Positions 53,053-63,894 are shown, counted from the stretch's first letter. The stretch: DNA of 64,000 bases from Hyphomicrobiales bacterium (GCA_013911975.1 JACESF010000015.1:1-64000), one strand, 5' to 3'. The notes: generated from the letters alone by a model not told the origin. A program made the numbers and translations.

Positions 53053-54078
53053 TCAGTAGTGGTCCTCGAAGCGCTTCGCGAGCTCTTCGATGTTCTCCGG
53101 CGGCCAGCCGGGCACTTCCATGCCCAGGTGCAGGCCCATGGAGGCCAGCACTTCCTTGATCTCGTTGAGCGACTTCCGGCCGAAATTCGGCGTGCGGAGC
53201 ATCTCCGTCTCGCTCTTCTGGATCAGGTCGCCGATATAGACGATGTTGTCGTTCTTCAGGCAGTTCGCCGAGCGGACCGACAGTTCGAGCTCGTCCACCT
53301 TCTTCAGGAGCGCCGGGTTGAAGGGCAGTTCCTGGATGGCCGCGCTCTCGCTCTCGCGCTTGGGCTCTTCGAAATTCACGAAGATCTCAAGCTGGTCCTG
53401 GAGGATGCGCGCGGCATAGGCGAGCGCGTCCTCAGCGGTGATCGAGCCGTCGGTCTCGATCTGCATGGTCAGCTTGTCATAGTCGAGAATCTGGCCCTCA
53501 CGGGTGTTCTCGACCTTGTAGGAGACCTTGCGGACCGGGGAATAGAGGCTGTCGATCGGGATGAGGCCGATCGGGGCATCCTCGGGCCGGTTGCGGTCGG
53601 CGGGGACATAGCCCTTGCCGGTGTCGACGGTGAACTCCATCCGCAGTTCCGCGCCCTCGTCGAGGGTGCAGATGGGAAGATGGGGGTTCAGCACCTGGAT
53701 GTCGCCGACGGTCTGGATGTCGCCGGCGGAAAGCACGCCGGGGCCGGTCTTCTTGGCCACGAGGCGCTTGGGACCGTCGCCCACCATCTTGATGGCGATG
53801 TCCTTGATGTTGAGGATGATGTCCGTGACGTCCTCGCGGACACCCGGGATCGACGAGAACTCATGCAGCACGCCGTCGATATGCACCGACGTCACGGCCG
53901 CGCCCTGAAGCGAGGACAGCAGGATGCGGCGCAGCGCATTGCCGAGCGTCATGCCGAATCCGCGCTCCAGCGGCTCGGCGATGACGGTGGCAAAGCGCCG
54001 GGGATCGCTGCCGGGGCTCACCTGCAACTTCTCGGGCTTGATCAGCTCTTGCCAGTTCTTCTGAATCACTTGCGTCAC
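53053..54078 (-). CDS. rpoA: RNA polymerase alpha subunit
   Basis: This 341-residue protein has both RpoA domains. The N-terminal dimerisation domain includes [20 protein letters not shown], and the C-terminal domain (about residues 250-341) includes [20 protein letters not shown] and [19 protein letters not shown]. The latter contacts UP elements and activators. The start [10 protein letters not shown] is standard for alphaproteobacteria. It follows rpsK by 127 bases, a spacing larger than usual inside the cluster, which could hold a promoter or leader. Confidence 0.98.
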   Translation of the reverse strand: MTQVIQKNWQELIKPEKLQVSPGSDPRRFATVIAEPLERGFGMTLGNALRRILLSSLQGAAVTSVHIDGVLHEFSSIPGVREDVTDIILNIKDIAIKMVGDGPKRLVAKKTGPGVLSAGDIQTVGDIQVLNPHLPICTLDEGAELRMEFTVDTGKGYVPADRNRPEDAPIGLIPIDSLYSPVRKVSYKVENTREGQILDYDKLTMQIETDGSITAEDALAYAARILQDQLEIFVNFEEPKRESESAAIQELPFNPALLKKVDELELSVRSANCLKNDNIVYIGDLIQKSETEMLRTPNFGRKSLNEIKEVLASMGLHLGMEVPGWPPENIEELAKRFEDHY

Positions 54079-54205
54079 CTTGCCTTCTCGCCGGGCCGCC
54101 GCACTCGAAGGAAGACCTGTCCCTCAAGGCGCTGACCCGTCCCGCCATCGGGGGAGGAAACGGGCACAAGACCCACCAGGCTTCCCCGGCGGGCCACTGG
54201 TACGC

Positions 54206-54595
54206 TCAGACGCGCCGACGCTTGCGCGGGCGGCAGCCGTTGTGCGGGATGGGCGTGACGTCACGGATGGAGGTCACCATGAACCCGGCGGCCTGCAGGG
54301 CGCGCAGCGCGGACTCGCGTCCCGAGCCGGGGCCCGACACTTCCACCTCGAGGGTGCGCATGCCGTGCTCGGCCGCCTTGCGGGCCGCGTCCTCGGCCGC
54401 AACCTGCGCCGCATACGGCGTGGACTTGCGCGAGCCCTTGAAGCCCATGGCGCCGGCGGACGACCAGGAGATGGTGTTCCCCTGCGCGTCGGTGATGGTG
54501 ATCATGGTGTTGTTGAACGACGCGTTCACATGCGCGACGCCCGAGGCGATGTTCTTGCGCTCGCGACGCTTAACGCGGGTAGCTTCCTTGGCCAT
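54206..54595 (-). CDS. rpsK: 30S ribosomal protein S11
   Basis: This 129-residue protein has [20 protein letters not shown] near the N-terminus and ends [17 protein letters not shown], both diagnostic for S11. S11 lies on the platform of the small subunit near the mRNA exit channel. It follows rpsM after 123 bases on the same strand. The product is colinear with the family, with no insertion. Confidence 0.98.
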   Translation of the reverse strand: MAKEATRVKRRERKNIASGVAHVNASFNNTMITITDAQGNTISWSSAGAMGFKGSRKSTPYAAQVAAEDAARKAAEHGMRTLEVEVSGPGSGRESALRALQAAGFMVTSIRDVTPIPHNGCRPRKRRRV

Positions 54596-54718
54596 CTTGT
54601 CTTCGATCCTTCAGGCGCGCCCGTAACTCCAGGCGCTCGGGACAATGCTCCCGTGGGAGCGGTACGGAGGAAGGCCGGGATCAACCGGCCTTCCCGAAAC
54701 GTGCGGCAGGGCCGCCGA

Positions 54719-55087
54719 TCACTTCTTCTTGCCGGCGATGGGCTTCGCCGGACCCTTGCGGGTGCGGGCATTGGTGTGGGTGCGCTGGCCGCGCACCGGC
54801 AGGCCGCGACGATGGCGCAGGCCGCGATAGCAGCCGAGGTCCATGAGCCGCTTGATGTTCATCGCCACTTCGCGGCGCAGGTCGCCTTCCACGATATAGT
54901 CGCGATCGATGGTCTCGCGGATCTGGAGGACTTCCTGGTCGGTCAGCTGGTTGACGCGGCGCTCCAGGGGAATGCCGACCTTCTCCACGATCTCTTCGGC
55001 CTTCTTGGAGCCGATGCCGTGAATATACTGAAGCGCGATGATGACGCGCTTGTTGGTCGGGATGTTGACGCCTGCAATACGAGCCAC
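54719..55087 (-). CDS. rpsM: 30S ribosomal protein S13 (GTG start)
   Basis: From GTG at 55087 the protein is 122 residues and starts (f)[18 protein letters not shown], the usual S13 N-terminus. The upstream ATG would add MERH and lies inside the purine-rich region GGAGAGA that fits the ribosome-binding site for this GTG. A much longer frame to 55228 is unsupported. S13 contacts the P-site tRNA and links to L5. The gene is separated from adk by a 190-base spacer with a hairpin. Confidence 0.96.
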   Translation of the reverse strand: MARIAGVNIPTNKRVIIALQYIHGIGSKKAEEIVEKVGIPLERRVNQLTDQEVLQIRETIDRDYIVEGDLRREVAMNIKRLMDLGCYRGLRHRRGLPVRGQRTHTNARTRKGPAKPIAGKKK

Positions 55088-55185
55088 GTGTCTCTCCATG
55101 TGGGCGGCCCGTCGATGCGAGCCGCTGGTTTTTCCGCGTCCGGTGGAGGCCGGCCCATGCGGATGATTCATATTCTCCGGGATGA

Positions 55186-55236
55186 ACAAAACCGCGCGCC
55201 TCGCTCTCCTTCGAGGGGAGCAAGCCACGCGGTTCG
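55186..55236 (-). terminator. Hairpin with T-run between adk and rpsM (possible attenuator)
   Basis: Outer arms AACCGCG (55190-55196) and CGCGGTT (55228-55234) enclose a second stem GCTCTCC/GGGGAGC (55203-55209, 55215-55221, with one G-T). On the minus strand it is followed by TTTTG. It lies in the 190-base spacer between adk and rpsM, where it could terminate part of the spc transcript or act as a leader structure for the alpha operon. Confidence 0.45.
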
Positions 55237-55277
55237 CATCGAGGAAGCCGCGCGAATAGCTGCTTTTTGCCGCGCCG

Positions 55278-55868
55278 TCAAGCGGTCGCGGCTTCCAGCA
55301 CCTCCGCGATGTCCTTCGTCACCTCGTCGATGGGCTTCATGCCATCGATCTGGCGGAGCTGGCCGCGCGCCTTGTAATAGGGCGCCACCACGGCCGTATC
55401 GCGGTTATAGGCGTCGAGCCGGTGCTTGAACACGTCCGGATCGTCGTCCTTGCGAACGGCCTCGCCACGCGCGCGGGTTTCTTCCGCGCGGCGCATGATT
55501 CGCTCCACCAGGGCCGACTGGTCGACCACCAGCTCGATCACGGCGTCGAGCTTCAGGCCCTTCTCCTTGAGCATCACGTCCAGCGCCTCGGCCTGGGCCA
55601 CGGTGCGGGGGAAGCCGTCCAGGATGAACCCCTTGCGGGCGTCCGCCTCGTCGAGGCGCTCGGCGATGATGCCGATGACGATATCGTCTGAGACCAGTTC
55701 ACCCGCTTCCATCACCGCCTTGGCCTTCTGGCCGATAGCGGTGCCGGCCGCCACGGCGGCGCGCAGCATGTCACCGGTGGAAAGCTGAACGATGCCGTGC
55801 CGAGCCACCAGGCGCTGCGACTGAGTGCCCTTTCCCGCGCCGGGAGGCCCGAGCAGAATCAACCTCAT
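55278..55868 (-). CDS. adk: Adenylate kinase
   Basis: This 196-residue protein starts [20 protein letters not shown] (P-loop) and has the NMP-bind motif [11 protein letters not shown] and [17 protein letters not shown]. It has the short LID form (about 11 residues rather than the zinc-containing long LID). It catalyses ATP + AMP to 2 ADP. The gene lies between secY and rpsM, an arrangement common to alphaproteobacteria, and overlaps secY by 4 bases. Confidence 0.97.
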   Translation of the reverse strand: MRLILLGPPGAGKGTQSQRLVARHGIVQLSTGDMLRAAVAAGTAIGQKAKAVMEAGELVSDDIVIGIIAERLDEADARKGFILDGFPRTVAQAEALDVMLKEKGLKLDAVIELVVDQSALVERIMRRAEETRARGEAVRKDDDPDVFKHRLDAYNRDTAVVAPYYKARGQLRQIDGMKPIDEVTKDIAEVLEAATA

Positions 55869-57199
55869 TTCCTTTTCCCCCCACGGAGCTTGGCCTTCTT
55901 GACCAGCCCTTCGTATTGGTGGGCCAGCAGATGACCCTGCACCTGCGCCACCGTATCCATGGTCACGCTCACCACGATCAGCAGTGAAGTGCCACCAAAA
56001 TAGAACGGGACGGCGGCGTAGGAAATCAGCAGTTCGGGGAAGAGGCAGACTGCCGCGATATAGGCCGCGCCCACCACCGTGATTCGCGTCAGCACGTAGT
56101 CGATATATTCCGCGGTCCGCTCGCCCGGACGGATGCCCGGAATGAAGCCGCCGTGCTTCTTCAGGTTGTCCGCCGTCTCAACGGGATTGAAGACGATGGC
56201 CGTGTAGAAGAAGCAGAAGAACACGATCAGCACCACATACAGCAGCATGTAGAGCGGCTGGCCGTGGCCCAGCAGGCGGGTGGTCGTGTTGAACCATTCC
56301 GGCCCGGCGCCCTGCGTGAAGCTGCCGATGGTGGCGGGAATCAGCAGGAGCGAGGACGCGAAGATCGGCGGGATGACGCCCGACGTGTTCAGCTTCAGCG
56401 GCAGATGAGAGGACTGCCCCTCATACATGCGGTTGCCGACCTGGCGCTTCGGATACTGGATCAGAAGCCGGCGCTGGGCGCGCTCCATGAACACGATGAA
56501 GGCGATGATCACCACGGCCATGATCAGGACGGCCAGGATCAGCGGCGTGGACAGGGCGCCCTGCCGGCCCAGTTCCAGGGTGCGCGCGAAGGCGCCCGGC
56601 AGCTCGGCGACGATGCCCGCGAAGATGATCAGCGACGTGCCGTTGCCGATGCCGCGCGAGGTGATCTGCTCACCCAGCCACATCAGGAACATGGTGCCGC
56701 CCGTCAGGGTGATGACGGTGGAGATCCGGAAGAACCAGCCCGGATCCGAGACCACGGCACCGGAGCTCTCAAGGCCGACGGCGATGCCGTAGGCCTGGAA
56801 CAGCGCCAGGATCACGGTGAGGTAGCGGGTATATTGGTTGAGCTGCTTGCGCCCGCTCTCGCCTTCCTTCTTCAGCGCCTCCAGCGTCGGCGAGACGCTG
56901 GTGAGGAGCTGGATGATGATGGAGGCGGAGATGTAGGGCATGATGTTCAGGGCGAAGATGGCCATGCGTTGCACGGCGCCGCCCGAGAACATGTTGAAGA
57001 GGCCGATAATCCCCTGCTGCGCATTGCGGAAGACGTCCTGCAGCGCGTCGGGATTGATACCGGGGAGCGGGATATACGTCCCGAGGCGATAGACGAGAAG
57101 CGCGCCGAGGGTGAACCAAATGCGCTTCTTGAGTTCCTCGGCCTTGCCGAGGGCACCGAAATTCAGGTTCGCTGCGAGTTGTTCCGCCGCCGAGACCAT
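55865..57199 (-). CDS. secY: Protein translocase subunit SecY
   Basis: This 444-residue membrane protein has about ten hydrophobic helices, with [20 protein letters not shown] at the N-terminus and the plug/helix 2 region [20 protein letters not shown]. It forms the Sec channel with SecE and SecG. The gene is preceded by a 226-base spacer containing a terminator-like hairpin (57391-57416), so secY-adk may have their own promoter. The start at 57199 ([14 protein letters not shown]) is typical for alphaproteobacteria. Confidence 0.97.
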   Translation of the reverse strand: MVSAAEQLAANLNFGALGKAEELKKRIWFTLGALLVYRLGTYIPLPGINPDALQDVFRNAQQGIIGLFNMFSGGAVQRMAIFALNIMPYISASIIIQLLTSVSPTLEALKKEGESGRKQLNQYTRYLTVILALFQAYGIAVGLESSGAVVSDPGWFFRISTVITLTGGTMFLMWLGEQITSRGIGNGTSLIIFAGIVAELPGAFARTLELGRQGALSTPLILAVLIMAVVIIAFIVFMERAQRRLLIQYPKRQVGNRMYEGQSSHLPLKLNTSGVIPPIFASSLLLIPATIGSFTQGAGPEWFNTTTRLLGHGQPLYMLLYVVLIVFFCFFYTAIVFNPVETADNLKKHGGFIPGIRPGERTAEYIDYVLTRITVVGAAYIAAVCLFPELLISYAAVPFYFGGTSLLIVVSVTMDTVAQVQGHLLAHQYEGLVKKAKLRGGKRK

Positions 57200-57388
57200 G
57201 CCTTGCTCCGCTGGGGCCGGTCGGAAGAAGCCCGGCCTTCGAGTATGAGCGCGCGGGCGCCGCGAACAAGGCGCGCGCCGTCAATCAACTGACGGTCATA
57301 GCCGCAAGCGGTGCGTGAGGCCATGGCCCGGATGCCGCGCCCGACAAAAACGACCGCCGACCCGCAAGGCGGGACACGGCGGCCAAAC

Positions 57389-57416
57389 CGAAAAAGGAGG
57401 GCAGAGACTGCCCTCC
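57389..57416 (-). terminator. Rho-independent terminator or attenuator between rplO and secY
   Basis: GGAGGGCA (57396-57403) and TGCCCTCC (57409-57416) form a perfect 8-bp stem with a 5-base loop. On the minus strand it is followed by TTTTT (complement of 57391-57395). It begins 9 bases after the rplO stop and would cut most transcripts before secY. Confidence 0.75.
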
Positions 57417-57425
57417 CCTTCCCTA

Positions 57426-57908
57426 TCACTCGGCCGAGGCGTCCTCGACCGGGGCGGTCATGGACACGGAGCCGCCGGCCTTCTCGACCGCGGCGACCGC
57501 GGACTTGGTGGCATAGGCCACGTCCAGGTTCACCTTGGAGGTGAGCTCGCCGGAGCCCAGCACGCGGACGCCTTCCTTCGCGCGGCGCAGAACGCCGGCG
57601 GAGATGAGGGCCGCCTCGGTCACCGGCTGGGACGCGTCGAGCTTGCCCGCCTGGATGGCGGCCTCGATGCGGCCGAGGGTCACCTCGTTGTAGTCGGGAC
57701 GGAAGATGTTGTGGAAGCCGCGCTTCGGCAGACGCCGGTGCAGCGGCATCTGGCCACCTTCAAACCCCTTGATCGCCACGCCGGTCCGGGCCTTCTGACC
57801 CTTCACGCCGCGGCCGGCGGTCTTGCCCTTGCCGGAGCCGATGCCCCGGCCCACCCGCATGCGCTTCTTGCGCGCGCCGGGATTGTCCCTGATTTCGTCG
57901 AGCTTCAT
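57426..57908 (-). CDS. rplO: 50S ribosomal protein L15
   Basis: This 160-residue protein starts [20 protein letters not shown] and has [20 protein letters not shown] and [17 protein letters not shown], the L15 pattern. The C-terminal tail adds about 12 acidic residues (PVEDASAE). L15 assembles late into the large subunit. It follows rpmD by 11 bases and is followed by a terminator-like hairpin. Confidence 0.98.
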   Translation of the reverse strand: MKLDEIRDNPGARKKRMRVGRGIGSGKGKTAGRGVKGQKARTGVAIKGFEGGQMPLHRRLPKRGFHNIFRPDYNEVTLGRIEAAIQAGKLDASQPVTEAALISAGVLRRAKEGVRVLGSGELTSKVNLDVAYATKSAVAAVEKAGGSVSMTAPVEDASAE

Positions 57909-57919
57909 CTCGCCTCTCC

Positions 57920-58114
57920 TCAGTCCACGACGCGGACGAGATGAGCGACTTTCGCGATCATCCCGCGCACCGCCGGGGTGTCCTGCAGGGTCGAACGGCG
58001 GTGACGCTTGTTCAGCCCGAGGCCCACGAGGGTTGCTTCCTGGTCAGCCGGACGACGGATCGGGGAGCCGATCTGCTCGACGGTGACGGTTTTGCCTTCA
58101 GTCGCGTTCGCCAT
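57920..58114 (-). CDS. rpmD: 50S ribosomal protein L30
   Basis: This 64-residue protein has [20 protein letters not shown] and [20 protein letters not shown], the L30 core. It sits on the large-subunit surface. It lies between rpsE (28-base spacer) and rplO (11 bases) as in other alphaproteobacteria. Confidence 0.97.
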   Translation of the reverse strand: MANATEGKTVTVEQIGSPIRRPADQEATLVGLGLNKRHRRSTLQDTPAVRGMIAKVAHLVRVVD

Positions 58115-58142
58115 GGCGCGCTCCTATTGCTTAAGAGCCCGC

Positions 58143-58700
58143 TCAGTCGGTCGCTTCCGCGTCTTCGACGCGGCGGCGGGACTGGAGCTGCGACACCTTG
58201 ATGCCACGACGGGCGGCAACCGAACGCGGGCTGTCCTGGTTCTTCAGGGCATCGAACGTGGCGCGCACCATGTTGTACGGGTTGGAAGACCCGAACGACT
58301 TGGCGACGACGTCGTGCATGCCGAGCGTCTCGAAGACAGCGCGCATGGGGCCGCCGGCGATGATGCCGGTACCGGCGGGGGCGGCGCGGAGCACCACCTT
58401 GCCGGCGCCATGGTGGCCATGCACGTCATGGTGCAGGGTCCGGCCTTCGCGCAGCGGCACGCGGATCAGCGCGCGCTTGGCGCTTTCCGTGGCCTTGCGG
58501 ATGGCCTCGGGAACCTCACGGGCCTTGCCGTGGCCGAAGCCGACGCGGCCCTTCTGGTCACCCACCACCACCAGGGCGGCGAAGCCGAAGCGCCGGCCGC
58601 CCTTCACAACCTTCGCGACGCGATTGATGTGGACGAGCTTGTCCACGAACGTGTTGTCGCGGTCCTCGCGCTCGCCGCGATTATCCCTTTCACGGGCCAT
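58143..58700 (-). CDS. rpsE: 30S ribosomal protein S5
   Basis: This 185-residue protein has the S5 dsRNA-binding-like N-terminal domain ([20 protein letters not shown]) and the C-terminal motif [21 protein letters not shown] charged N-terminal extension ([18 protein letters not shown]) precedes the core. S5 affects decoding accuracy at the mRNA entry. The C-terminus is also slightly extended ([12 protein letters not shown]). Confidence 0.98.
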   Translation of the reverse strand: MARERDNRGEREDRDNTFVDKLVHINRVAKVVKGGRRFGFAALVVVGDQKGRVGFGHGKAREVPEAIRKATESAKRALIRVPLREGRTLHHDVHGHHGAGKVVLRAAPAGTGIIAGGPMRAVFETLGMHDVVAKSFGSSNPYNMVRATFDALKNQDSPRSVAARRGIKVSQLQSRRRVEDAEATD

Positions 58701-58717
58701 TTCGTTCGTCCTTCGCG

Positions 58718-59080
58718 TCAGAACTCGAGGCCGCCTTCGCGGGCGCCCTCGGCGAGCGCCTTGACGCGCCCGTGATAGATGTAAGCGCCACGATCGAACA
58801 CGACCGCGGTCACGCCCTTCGCGGTGGCGCGCTCGGCCACCAACTTGCCGATCGCCTTCGCGGCATCAACGTCCGCGCCGGTCTTCAGCGAGCCGCGCAG
58901 GTCCTTCTCGAGGCTCGAGGCGGCGACAATGGTCTCGCCCTTCGCGTCGTCGATGATCTGCGCATAGATGTGCTGCGAGGTGCGGTGGACCGACAGGCGC
59001 GGACGCCCGTTGGCCGCTGCGCGGAGGGCGCGGCGCACCTTGGCCTTGCGACGCTCAAGCGCCCCGATATCTTTAGCCAT
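58718..59080 (-). CDS. rplR: 50S ribosomal protein L18
   Basis: This 120-residue protein has the L18 pattern [20 protein letters not shown] and the C-terminal [20 protein letters not shown]. It binds 5S rRNA with L5 and L25. It follows rplF by 12 bases and is followed by rpsE after 17 bases. Confidence 0.98.
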   Translation of the reverse strand: MAKDIGALERRKAKVRRALRAAANGRPRLSVHRTSQHIYAQIIDDAKGETIVAASSLEKDLRGSLKTGADVDAAKAIGKLVAERATAKGVTAVVFDRGAYIYHGRVKALAEGAREGGLEF

Positions 59081-59092
59081 GGTTCGCCTCCG

Positions 59093-59626
59093 TCACTTCT
59101 TCTTGCCTTCCTTGCGGAAGATAAACTCGCCAGCGTACTTGACGCCCTTGCCCTTGTACGGCTCGGGGCCACGATACTCGCGGATCTCAGCGGCGACCTG
59201 GCCGACCTGCTGCTTGTCCACGCCCGTCACCACGATCTCCGTGGGCTTCGGGGTCACGATCTGGATCCCTTCCGGGATCGGGTAGATCACGTCATGGCTG
59301 AAGCCGAGGGACAGGTTCAGGTTCTTGCCCGCGACGGCGGCCTTGTAGCCGACGCCGGTGATCTCGAGCTTCTTCTCGAAGCCCTTGGTCACGCCGTCCA
59401 CCAGGTTCGCCACCAGGGTGCGGGACATGCCCCACATGGCCTTGTGGCGGTTGGTTTCGCCGCGCATGGACACCTTCAGCTCGGAACCGTTCAGCTCCGC
59501 GCCCACTTCCTCAACGAGGGTCACCTGAAGGGCGCCCTTGGGCCCCTTCACCTTCACCGTCTGACCTTCCACGTTGGCGGTCACGCCAGCGGGAATGGCG
59601 ACGGGATGCTTGCCGATCTTCGACAT
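59093..59626 (-). CDS. rplF: 50S ribosomal protein L6
   Basis: This 177-residue protein has two tandem L6 repeats. The first begins [15 protein letters not shown]; the second ends in [20 protein letters not shown], the C-terminal L6 signature. It lies near the GTPase centre of the large subunit. It is separated from rpsH by 18 bases. Confidence 0.98.
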   Translation of the reverse strand: MSKIGKHPVAIPAGVTANVEGQTVKVKGPKGALQVTLVEEVGAELNGSELKVSMRGETNRHKAMWGMSRTLVANLVDGVTKGFEKKLEITGVGYKAAVAGKNLNLSLGFSHDVIYPIPEGIQIVTPKPTEIVVTGVDKQQVGQVAAEIREYRGPEPYKGKGVKYAGEFIFRKEGKKK

Positions 59627-59644
59627 GTCTTTCTCCGTCGCTCG

Positions 59645-60043
59645 TCAGAACACAGTGCAGAGCACTTCGCCGCCGACATTCTTGTCGCGGGCTTCGTGGT
59701 CCGCCATCACGCCCTGGGGCGTGGACACGATCGCGATGCCGAGACCGTTGGCGACGCGCGGCAGGTTCTTCACCGACGCGTAAACGCGGCGGCCGGGCTT
59801 GGACACGCGCGAGATCTCGCGGATGACCGGCTGGCCGTCGAAATACTTCAGCTCGACCTCGAACTCGGTCCGGCCATTGCCCTGGTCGGTCGAGGTGTAG
59901 CCGCGGATGTAGCCCTCGTCGCGCAGGACGTCGAGGAGGCTGGCGCGCAGGCGGGAGCCGGGGGTGGACGTCTTGTCCTTGCGGCGCATCTGGGCGTTGC
60001 GGATACGGGTGATCAGATCGCCGATGGGATCATTGATAGACAT
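59645..60043 (-). CDS. rpsH: 30S ribosomal protein S8
   Basis: This 132-residue protein starts [20 protein letters not shown] and ends with [20 protein letters not shown], both S8 markers. S8 binds 16S rRNA helix 21 early in assembly and in E. coli also represses the spc operon at the rplE leader. No such leader mimic can be assigned here by eye. Confidence 0.98.
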   Translation of the reverse strand: MSINDPIGDLITRIRNAQMRRKDKTSTPGSRLRASLLDVLRDEGYIRGYTSTDQGNGRTEFEVELKYFDGQPVIREISRVSKPGRRVYASVKNLPRVANGLGIAIVSTPQGVMADHEARDKNVGGEVLCTVF

Positions 60044-60053
60044 CGGGTTCTCC

Positions 60054-60359
60054 TCACCAGCTCGACTTGACCAGGCCCGGAACCAGGCCCTGGGAGCCGA
60101 GTTCGCGCAGCGCGATACGGCTCATCTTCAGCTTGCGGTAGAACGCGCGCGGGCGTCCGGTCACTTCGCACCGATTACGCACGCGGATCCGCGCCGAATT
60201 GCGCGGCAGTTCGGCCAGCTTCAAGGTCGCCGCGAAGCGCTCCTCGATCGGCAGAGTCTTGTCGTTCACGATCTCCTTGAGGCCAGCGCGCTTCGCGGCA
60301 AGCTGCTGAGACAGCTTGCGGCGGCGCTCGTTGGTCTCGATCGCGCTTTTCTTCGCCAT
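60054..60359 (-). CDS. rpsN: 30S ribosomal protein S14
   Basis: This 101-residue protein starts [20 protein letters not shown] and ends [14 protein letters not shown]. It contains [20 protein letters not shown]. Only one cysteine is present in this motif, so this is the zinc-free (C-minus) form of S14. The start at 60359 was chosen over a longer frame to 60419 by matching this N-terminus. It lies between rplE and rpsH. Confidence 0.97.
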   Translation of the reverse strand: MAKKSAIETNERRRKLSQQLAAKRAGLKEIVNDKTLPIEERFAATLKLAELPRNSARIRVRNRCEVTGRPRAFYRKLKMSRIALRELGSQGLVPGLVKSSW

Positions 60360-60457
60360 ATCCTGCTCCTGTTCTCCGCGTCTGAGGGGATGGTCCCTCA
60401 CAGCCGGAAAGCATTCCAAATCGTCTCGCGACGACCGAAGTCGCCGCTAATACACCG

Positions 60458-61015
60458 TCACTGGCGGAAGGGGAAGTTGAAGGCCTTCAAAAGGGCCCGC
60501 GCCTCGTCGTCCGTCTTGGCGGTCGTGCACACGATGATGTCCATGCCCCACATCTGCTCGACGCGGTCATAGTTGATCTCGGGGAACACGATGTGCTCCT
60601 TGATGCCCAGGGCGTAGTTGCCGCGGCCATCGAAGCTCTTGGGGTTCAGGCCGCGGAAGTCCCGCACGCGGGGCAGAGCCACGGTCACGAGGCGGTCCAG
60701 GAACTCGTACATGCGCACCTTGCGAAGGGTGACCTTCGCGCCGACCGGCTGGTTCTCGCGCAGCTTGAAGTTCGAGATCGCCTTGCGGGCGCGCGTCAGG
60801 ACCGGCTTCTGGCCGGCGATGAGCGCGAGATCCGCGGCGGCGGTGGTCGCCTTCTTGGTGTCGGCCGTCGCCTCGCCCACGCCCATGTTGATGACGATCT
60901 TGTCGATCGTCGGCACCTGCATGGGGTTCGCGTAGCCGAACTGCTCGATCATCTGCGCGCGCACAACCTCGTCATAGAGGGTGCGCAGCCGGGGGGTGTA
61001 ATTCGCCTCAGCCAT
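60458..61015 (-). CDS. rplE: 50S ribosomal protein L5
   Basis: This 185-residue protein starts [20 protein letters not shown] and has [17 protein letters not shown] and the C-terminal [20 protein letters not shown]. It binds 5S rRNA and contacts the P-site tRNA. The start (61015) overlaps the rplX stop region by 8 bases. A longer start at 61045 is not supported. Confidence 0.97.
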   Translation of the reverse strand: MAEANYTPRLRTLYDEVVRAQMIEQFGYANPMQVPTIDKIVINMGVGEATADTKKATTAAADLALIAGQKPVLTRARKAISNFKLRENQPVGAKVTLRKVRMYEFLDRLVTVALPRVRDFRGLNPKSFDGRGNYALGIKEHIVFPEINYDRVEQMWGMDIIVCTTAKTDDEARALLKAFNFPFRQ

Positions 61016-61325
61016 CGATCTTCTCCCCGGAACGCTTGGCCACACGGACCTTGCGACCGTCTTCCAGCACCTCGAAGCCGACGCGGGTCGGCTTGCCGTC
61101 CTTGGGATCGGCGACCGCGATATTCGACAGGTGGATGGGAGCCTCCTTGGAGATGATCCCGCCCTCCTGGTTCGCGGTCTGGCGCTGGTGACGCTTCACC
61201 ACGTTCACGCCGCGGACGAGCGCACGCTCTTCCTTCGGCATGACCTGGATGACCTCGCCCGTACGGCCCTTGTCACGGCCGACGAGCACGACGACCTTGT
61301 CGCCCTTCTTGATCTTAGCGGCCAT
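61008..61325 (-). CDS. rplX: 50S ribosomal protein L24
   Basis: This 105-residue protein has the KOW motif [20 protein letters not shown] at the N-terminus and [20 protein letters not shown] near the end. It starts assembly of the large subunit at 23S rRNA. Its start shares one base with the rplN stop, and it overlaps rplE by 8 bases. Confidence 0.97.
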   Translation of the reverse strand: MAAKIKKGDKVVVLVGRDKGRTGEVIQVMPKEERALVRGVNVVKRHQRQTANQEGGIISKEAPIHLSNIAVADPKDGKPTRVGFEVLEDGRKVRVAKRSGEKIDG

Positions 61326-61693
61326 CACAGCACCTCCGGCGCCAGCGAGATGATCTTCATGTGGTTCTTCGCGCGAAGCTCGCGCGGAACCGGCCCGAAG
61401 ATGCGGGTGCCCACCGGCTCCTTCTGGTTGTTGATCAGCACGGCCGCATTGCGGTCGAAGCGGATCACCGAACCATCGACGCGACGGATGTCCTTGGCCG
61501 TGCGAACCACGACCGCCTTCATCACATCGCCCTTCTTCACGCGGCCGCGCGGAATGGCTTCCTTGACCGACACCACGATGATGTCGCCCACGTGAGCGTA
61601 TTTCCGCTTGGAGCCGCCAAGCACCTTGATGCACATGACGCGACGCGCACCGGAATTGTCCGCCACGTCGAGATTGGTCTGCATCTGGATCAT
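61325..61693 (-). CDS. rplN: 50S ribosomal protein L14
   Basis: This 122-residue protein starts [20 protein letters not shown] and ends [20 protein letters not shown], the L14 pattern. A longer frame to 61729 was rejected. It is preceded by a 156-base spacer after rpsQ, which marks the boundary between S10-type and spc-type gene groups in E. coli. No clear promoter is recognisable there, only small hairpins such as TTCCC-CTGACA-GGGAA. Confidence 0.97.
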   Translation of the reverse strand: MIQMQTNLDVADNSGARRVMCIKVLGGSKRKYAHVGDIIVVSVKEAIPRGRVKKGDVMKAVVVRTAKDIRRVDGSVIRFDRNAAVLINNQKEPVGTRIFGPVPRELRAKNHMKIISLAPEVL

Positions 61694-61849
61694 GACGCAC
61701 CTGTTCTCGTCATCCAGCGCCGCCGGCAAACCGGCATTGCCCGTTCAACATGCCCATGCCCGCTCATCGGAACATGGGATTTCCGCCGCGACGCGGTCTC
61801 CACTCTTCCCTGTCAGGGGAAAGACGGACCCTGCGTCGGAGCGATTCCC

Positions 61850-62098
61850 TCAGACCTCTACCCGCTTCTCGCCCTGGACCACGATCCAGTTCTTCAGCTT
61901 GGACAGCGGGCGGTGCTCTTCGATCCACACCGTATCACCCACGTGCCAGGCATTCTCCTGGTCATGGGCGTGATACTTCTTGGACCGACGAACGGTCTTC
62001 TTCAGCAGCGGATGGGTAAAGCGACGCTCCACCCGAACCACCACGGTCTTGTCCTGCTTGTCGCTCACCACGACGCCTTGGAGCACGCGCTTCGGCAT
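61850..62098 (-). CDS. rpsQ: 30S ribosomal protein S17
   Basis: This 82-residue protein starts [20 protein letters not shown] and has [20 protein letters not shown] near the end, typical for S17. It is a primary 16S rRNA-binding protein. It follows rpmC by 9 bases and is followed by the 156-base spacer before rplN. Confidence 0.97.
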   Translation of the reverse strand: MPKRVLQGVVVSDKQDKTVVVRVERRFTHPLLKKTVRRSKKYHAHDQENAWHVGDTVWIEEHRPLSKLKNWIVVQGEKRVEV

Positions 62099-62107
62099 CG
62101 CTCGACC

Positions 62108-62314
62108 TCACTTCGCCTTCGCGGCGTCGCCGCGCTTGGAATTCTGCACGGTCTTGATCCGCGCGATGTCGCGGCGGATCTGCTTGTTCCGTGCCGTGTT
62201 CTCCAGCTGACCCGTCGCCTTCTGGAAGCGCAGGTTGAACTGTTCCTTCTTCAGCTTCAGCAGCTCGTCGGTGAGCTGATCCGTGCTGAGGGTCTTAATG
62301 TCCTCGGCCTTCAT
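62108..62314 (-). CDS. rpmC: 50S ribosomal protein L29
   Basis: This 68-residue, two-helix protein has [20 protein letters not shown] and [18 protein letters not shown], the L29 pattern. It lies at the exit-tunnel rim. It follows rplP by 10 bases and precedes rpsQ by 9. Confidence 0.97.
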   Translation of the reverse strand: MKAEDIKTLSTDQLTDELLKLKKEQFNLRFQKATGQLENTARNKQIRRDIARIKTVQNSKRGDAAKAK

Positions 62315-62324
62315 GATCCACTCC

Positions 62325-62738
62325 TCACTCGGCGATGCGCTGGATGAAGCGCGTCTTGATCGGCAGCTTGGCGGCCGCCAGGGTCAGGGCCTCACGGGCG
62401 ATATCGACGGACACGCCGTCGATCTCGAACATGATGCGGCCCGGCTTGACCTTCGCCGCCCAGTAGTCCGGGGCGCCCTTGCCCTTACCCATACGGACTT
62501 CCGTGGGCTTGGACGAAACGGGCACGTCCGGGAAGACGCGGATCCACACGCGACCCGCACGCTTCATGTGCCGGGTGAGCGCGCGACGCGCGGCCTCGAT
62601 CTGACGGGCGGTGACGCGCTCCGGCTCCACGGCCTTCAGGCCGAATTCGCCAAAGCTGAGTTCCGTGCCGCCCTTGGCGACGCCATGAATGCGTCCCTTG
62701 AACTGCTTGCGGAACTTAGTGCGCTTAGGTTGCAGCAT
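62325..62738 (-). CDS. rplP: 50S ribosomal protein L16
   Basis: This 137-residue protein starts [20 protein letters not shown] and has [20 protein letters not shown], the core of L16, near the A-site tRNA. It follows rpsC by 29 bases. No insertion or truncation is seen. Confidence 0.98.
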   Translation of the reverse strand: MLQPKRTKFRKQFKGRIHGVAKGGTELSFGEFGLKAVEPERVTARQIEAARRALTRHMKRAGRVWIRVFPDVPVSSKPTEVRMGKGKGAPDYWAAKVKPGRIMFEIDGVSVDIAREALTLAAAKLPIKTRFIQRIAE

Positions 62739-62767
62739 GGCTTATCTGCTTTCTTATCGTTCGCCCG

Positions 62768-63508
62768 TCAAGCGGCATCGCGATCACGACCGTGGTCGCG
62801 ATCGCCGCGCTCACGGCGAGGCGGACGACCGCTCGGGCCTTCACCCTCGGCCAGGCGCTTGTCCTGGGCCATGGGATCGTGCTCGAGGATCTCGCCCTTG
62901 AAGATCCAAACCTTCACGCCGCACGTCCCGTAGGTCGTGAACGCGGTGGCAGTGCCGTAGTCCACGTCCGCGCGCAGGGTGTGCAGCGGAACGCGGCCTT
63001 CGCGGTACCATTCGAGGCGCGCAATCTCAGCCCCGCCGAGACGGCCGGAGCAGTTGATGCGGATGCCTTCCGCGCCGAGGCGCATGGCGGACTGCACGGC
63101 GCGCTTCATGGCGCGACGGAAAGCCACGCGGCGCTCGAGCTGCTGGGCGATCGATTCGGCGACAAGGCGCGCGTCGATTTCCGGCTTGCGGATCTCGACG
63201 ATGTTGATGAAGACCTCCGACTTGGTCATATCGGCGACCTTCTTACGCAGCTTGTCGATGTCGGCGCCCTTCTTGCCGATCACCACGCCCGGACGGGCGG
63301 AGTGAATCGTCACCCGGCACTTCTTGTGCGGGCGCTCGATCACCACCTTGGACACGGCCGCCTGCTTGAGCTGCTTCATCAGCATCTCGCGGATCCGGAT
63401 GTCCTCGTGCAGCAGCTTGCCGTACTCGCCCTTGTTGGCGAACCAGCGGCTGTCCCACGTGCGGTTGATGCCGAGCCGAAGCCCGACCGGATTGACCTTC
63501 TGACCCAT
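62768..63508 (-). CDS. rpsC: 30S ribosomal protein S3
   Basis: This 246-residue protein starts [20 protein letters not shown], contains the KH motif [20 protein letters not shown], and has the C-terminal domain with [20 protein letters not shown]. The last about 30 residues are a charged, Arg/Asp/Gly-rich tail. S3 is part of the mRNA entry helicase. The start overlaps the rplV stop by one base; a longer frame to 63706 is a shadow. Confidence 0.97.
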   Translation of the reverse strand: MGQKVNPVGLRLGINRTWDSRWFANKGEYGKLLHEDIRIREMLMKQLKQAAVSKVVIERPHKKCRVTIHSARPGVVIGKKGADIDKLRKKVADMTKSEVFINIVEIRKPEIDARLVAESIAQQLERRVAFRRAMKRAVQSAMRLGAEGIRINCSGRLGGAEIARLEWYREGRVPLHTLRADVDYGTATAFTTYGTCGVKVWIFKGEILEHDPMAQDKRLAEGEGPSGRPPRRERGDRDHGRDRDAA

Positions 63509-63888
63509 CAGGCCCGCTCCTCGACTTCCCGCACCACGATGGTGATGTGGGCGAAGGGCTTCTCGATGCGGGACGCACGACCGCGCGCCCGGGGGGAGAA
63601 CCGCTTCATGACCAGACCCTTGCCCACGTGCGCCTCGGCGACGACCAGGTCGTCGACGTCCAGCTCGTGGTTGTTCTCGGCATTCGCGATGGCGCTCTCG
63701 AGGCACTTCTTCACGTCGCGGGCAATCCGCTTGCGAGAGAACTCGAGATCGGCGAGCGCGGTCGCCACCTTCTTGCCGCGGATCAGGCCCGCGACAAGGT
63801 TGAGCTTCTGGGGCGACACGCGCAGATTGCGCAGCACCGCCTTGGCTTCGTTATCCGCGAGAGCGCGGGGCTTTGCCTGCTTGCTCAT
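63508..63888 (-). CDS. rplV: 50S ribosomal protein L22
   Basis: This 126-residue protein starts [20 protein letters not shown] and has [20 protein letters not shown] and [20 protein letters not shown], the L22 pattern, with a long loop lining the exit tunnel. It follows rpsS by 6 bases. Confidence 0.98.
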   Translation of the reverse strand: MSKQAKPRALADNEAKAVLRNLRVSPQKLNLVAGLIRGKKVATALADLEFSRKRIARDVKKCLESAIANAENNHELDVDDLVVAEAHVGKGLVMKRFSPRARGRASRIEKPFAHITIVVREVEERA

Positions 63889-63894
63889 GGCCGA

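Noticed and set aside
55087..55228. Longer N-terminus for S13
   Set aside because: The GTG at 55087 has a proper ribosome-binding site and gives the canonical ARIAGVN start; the upstream extension has no similarity to S13.
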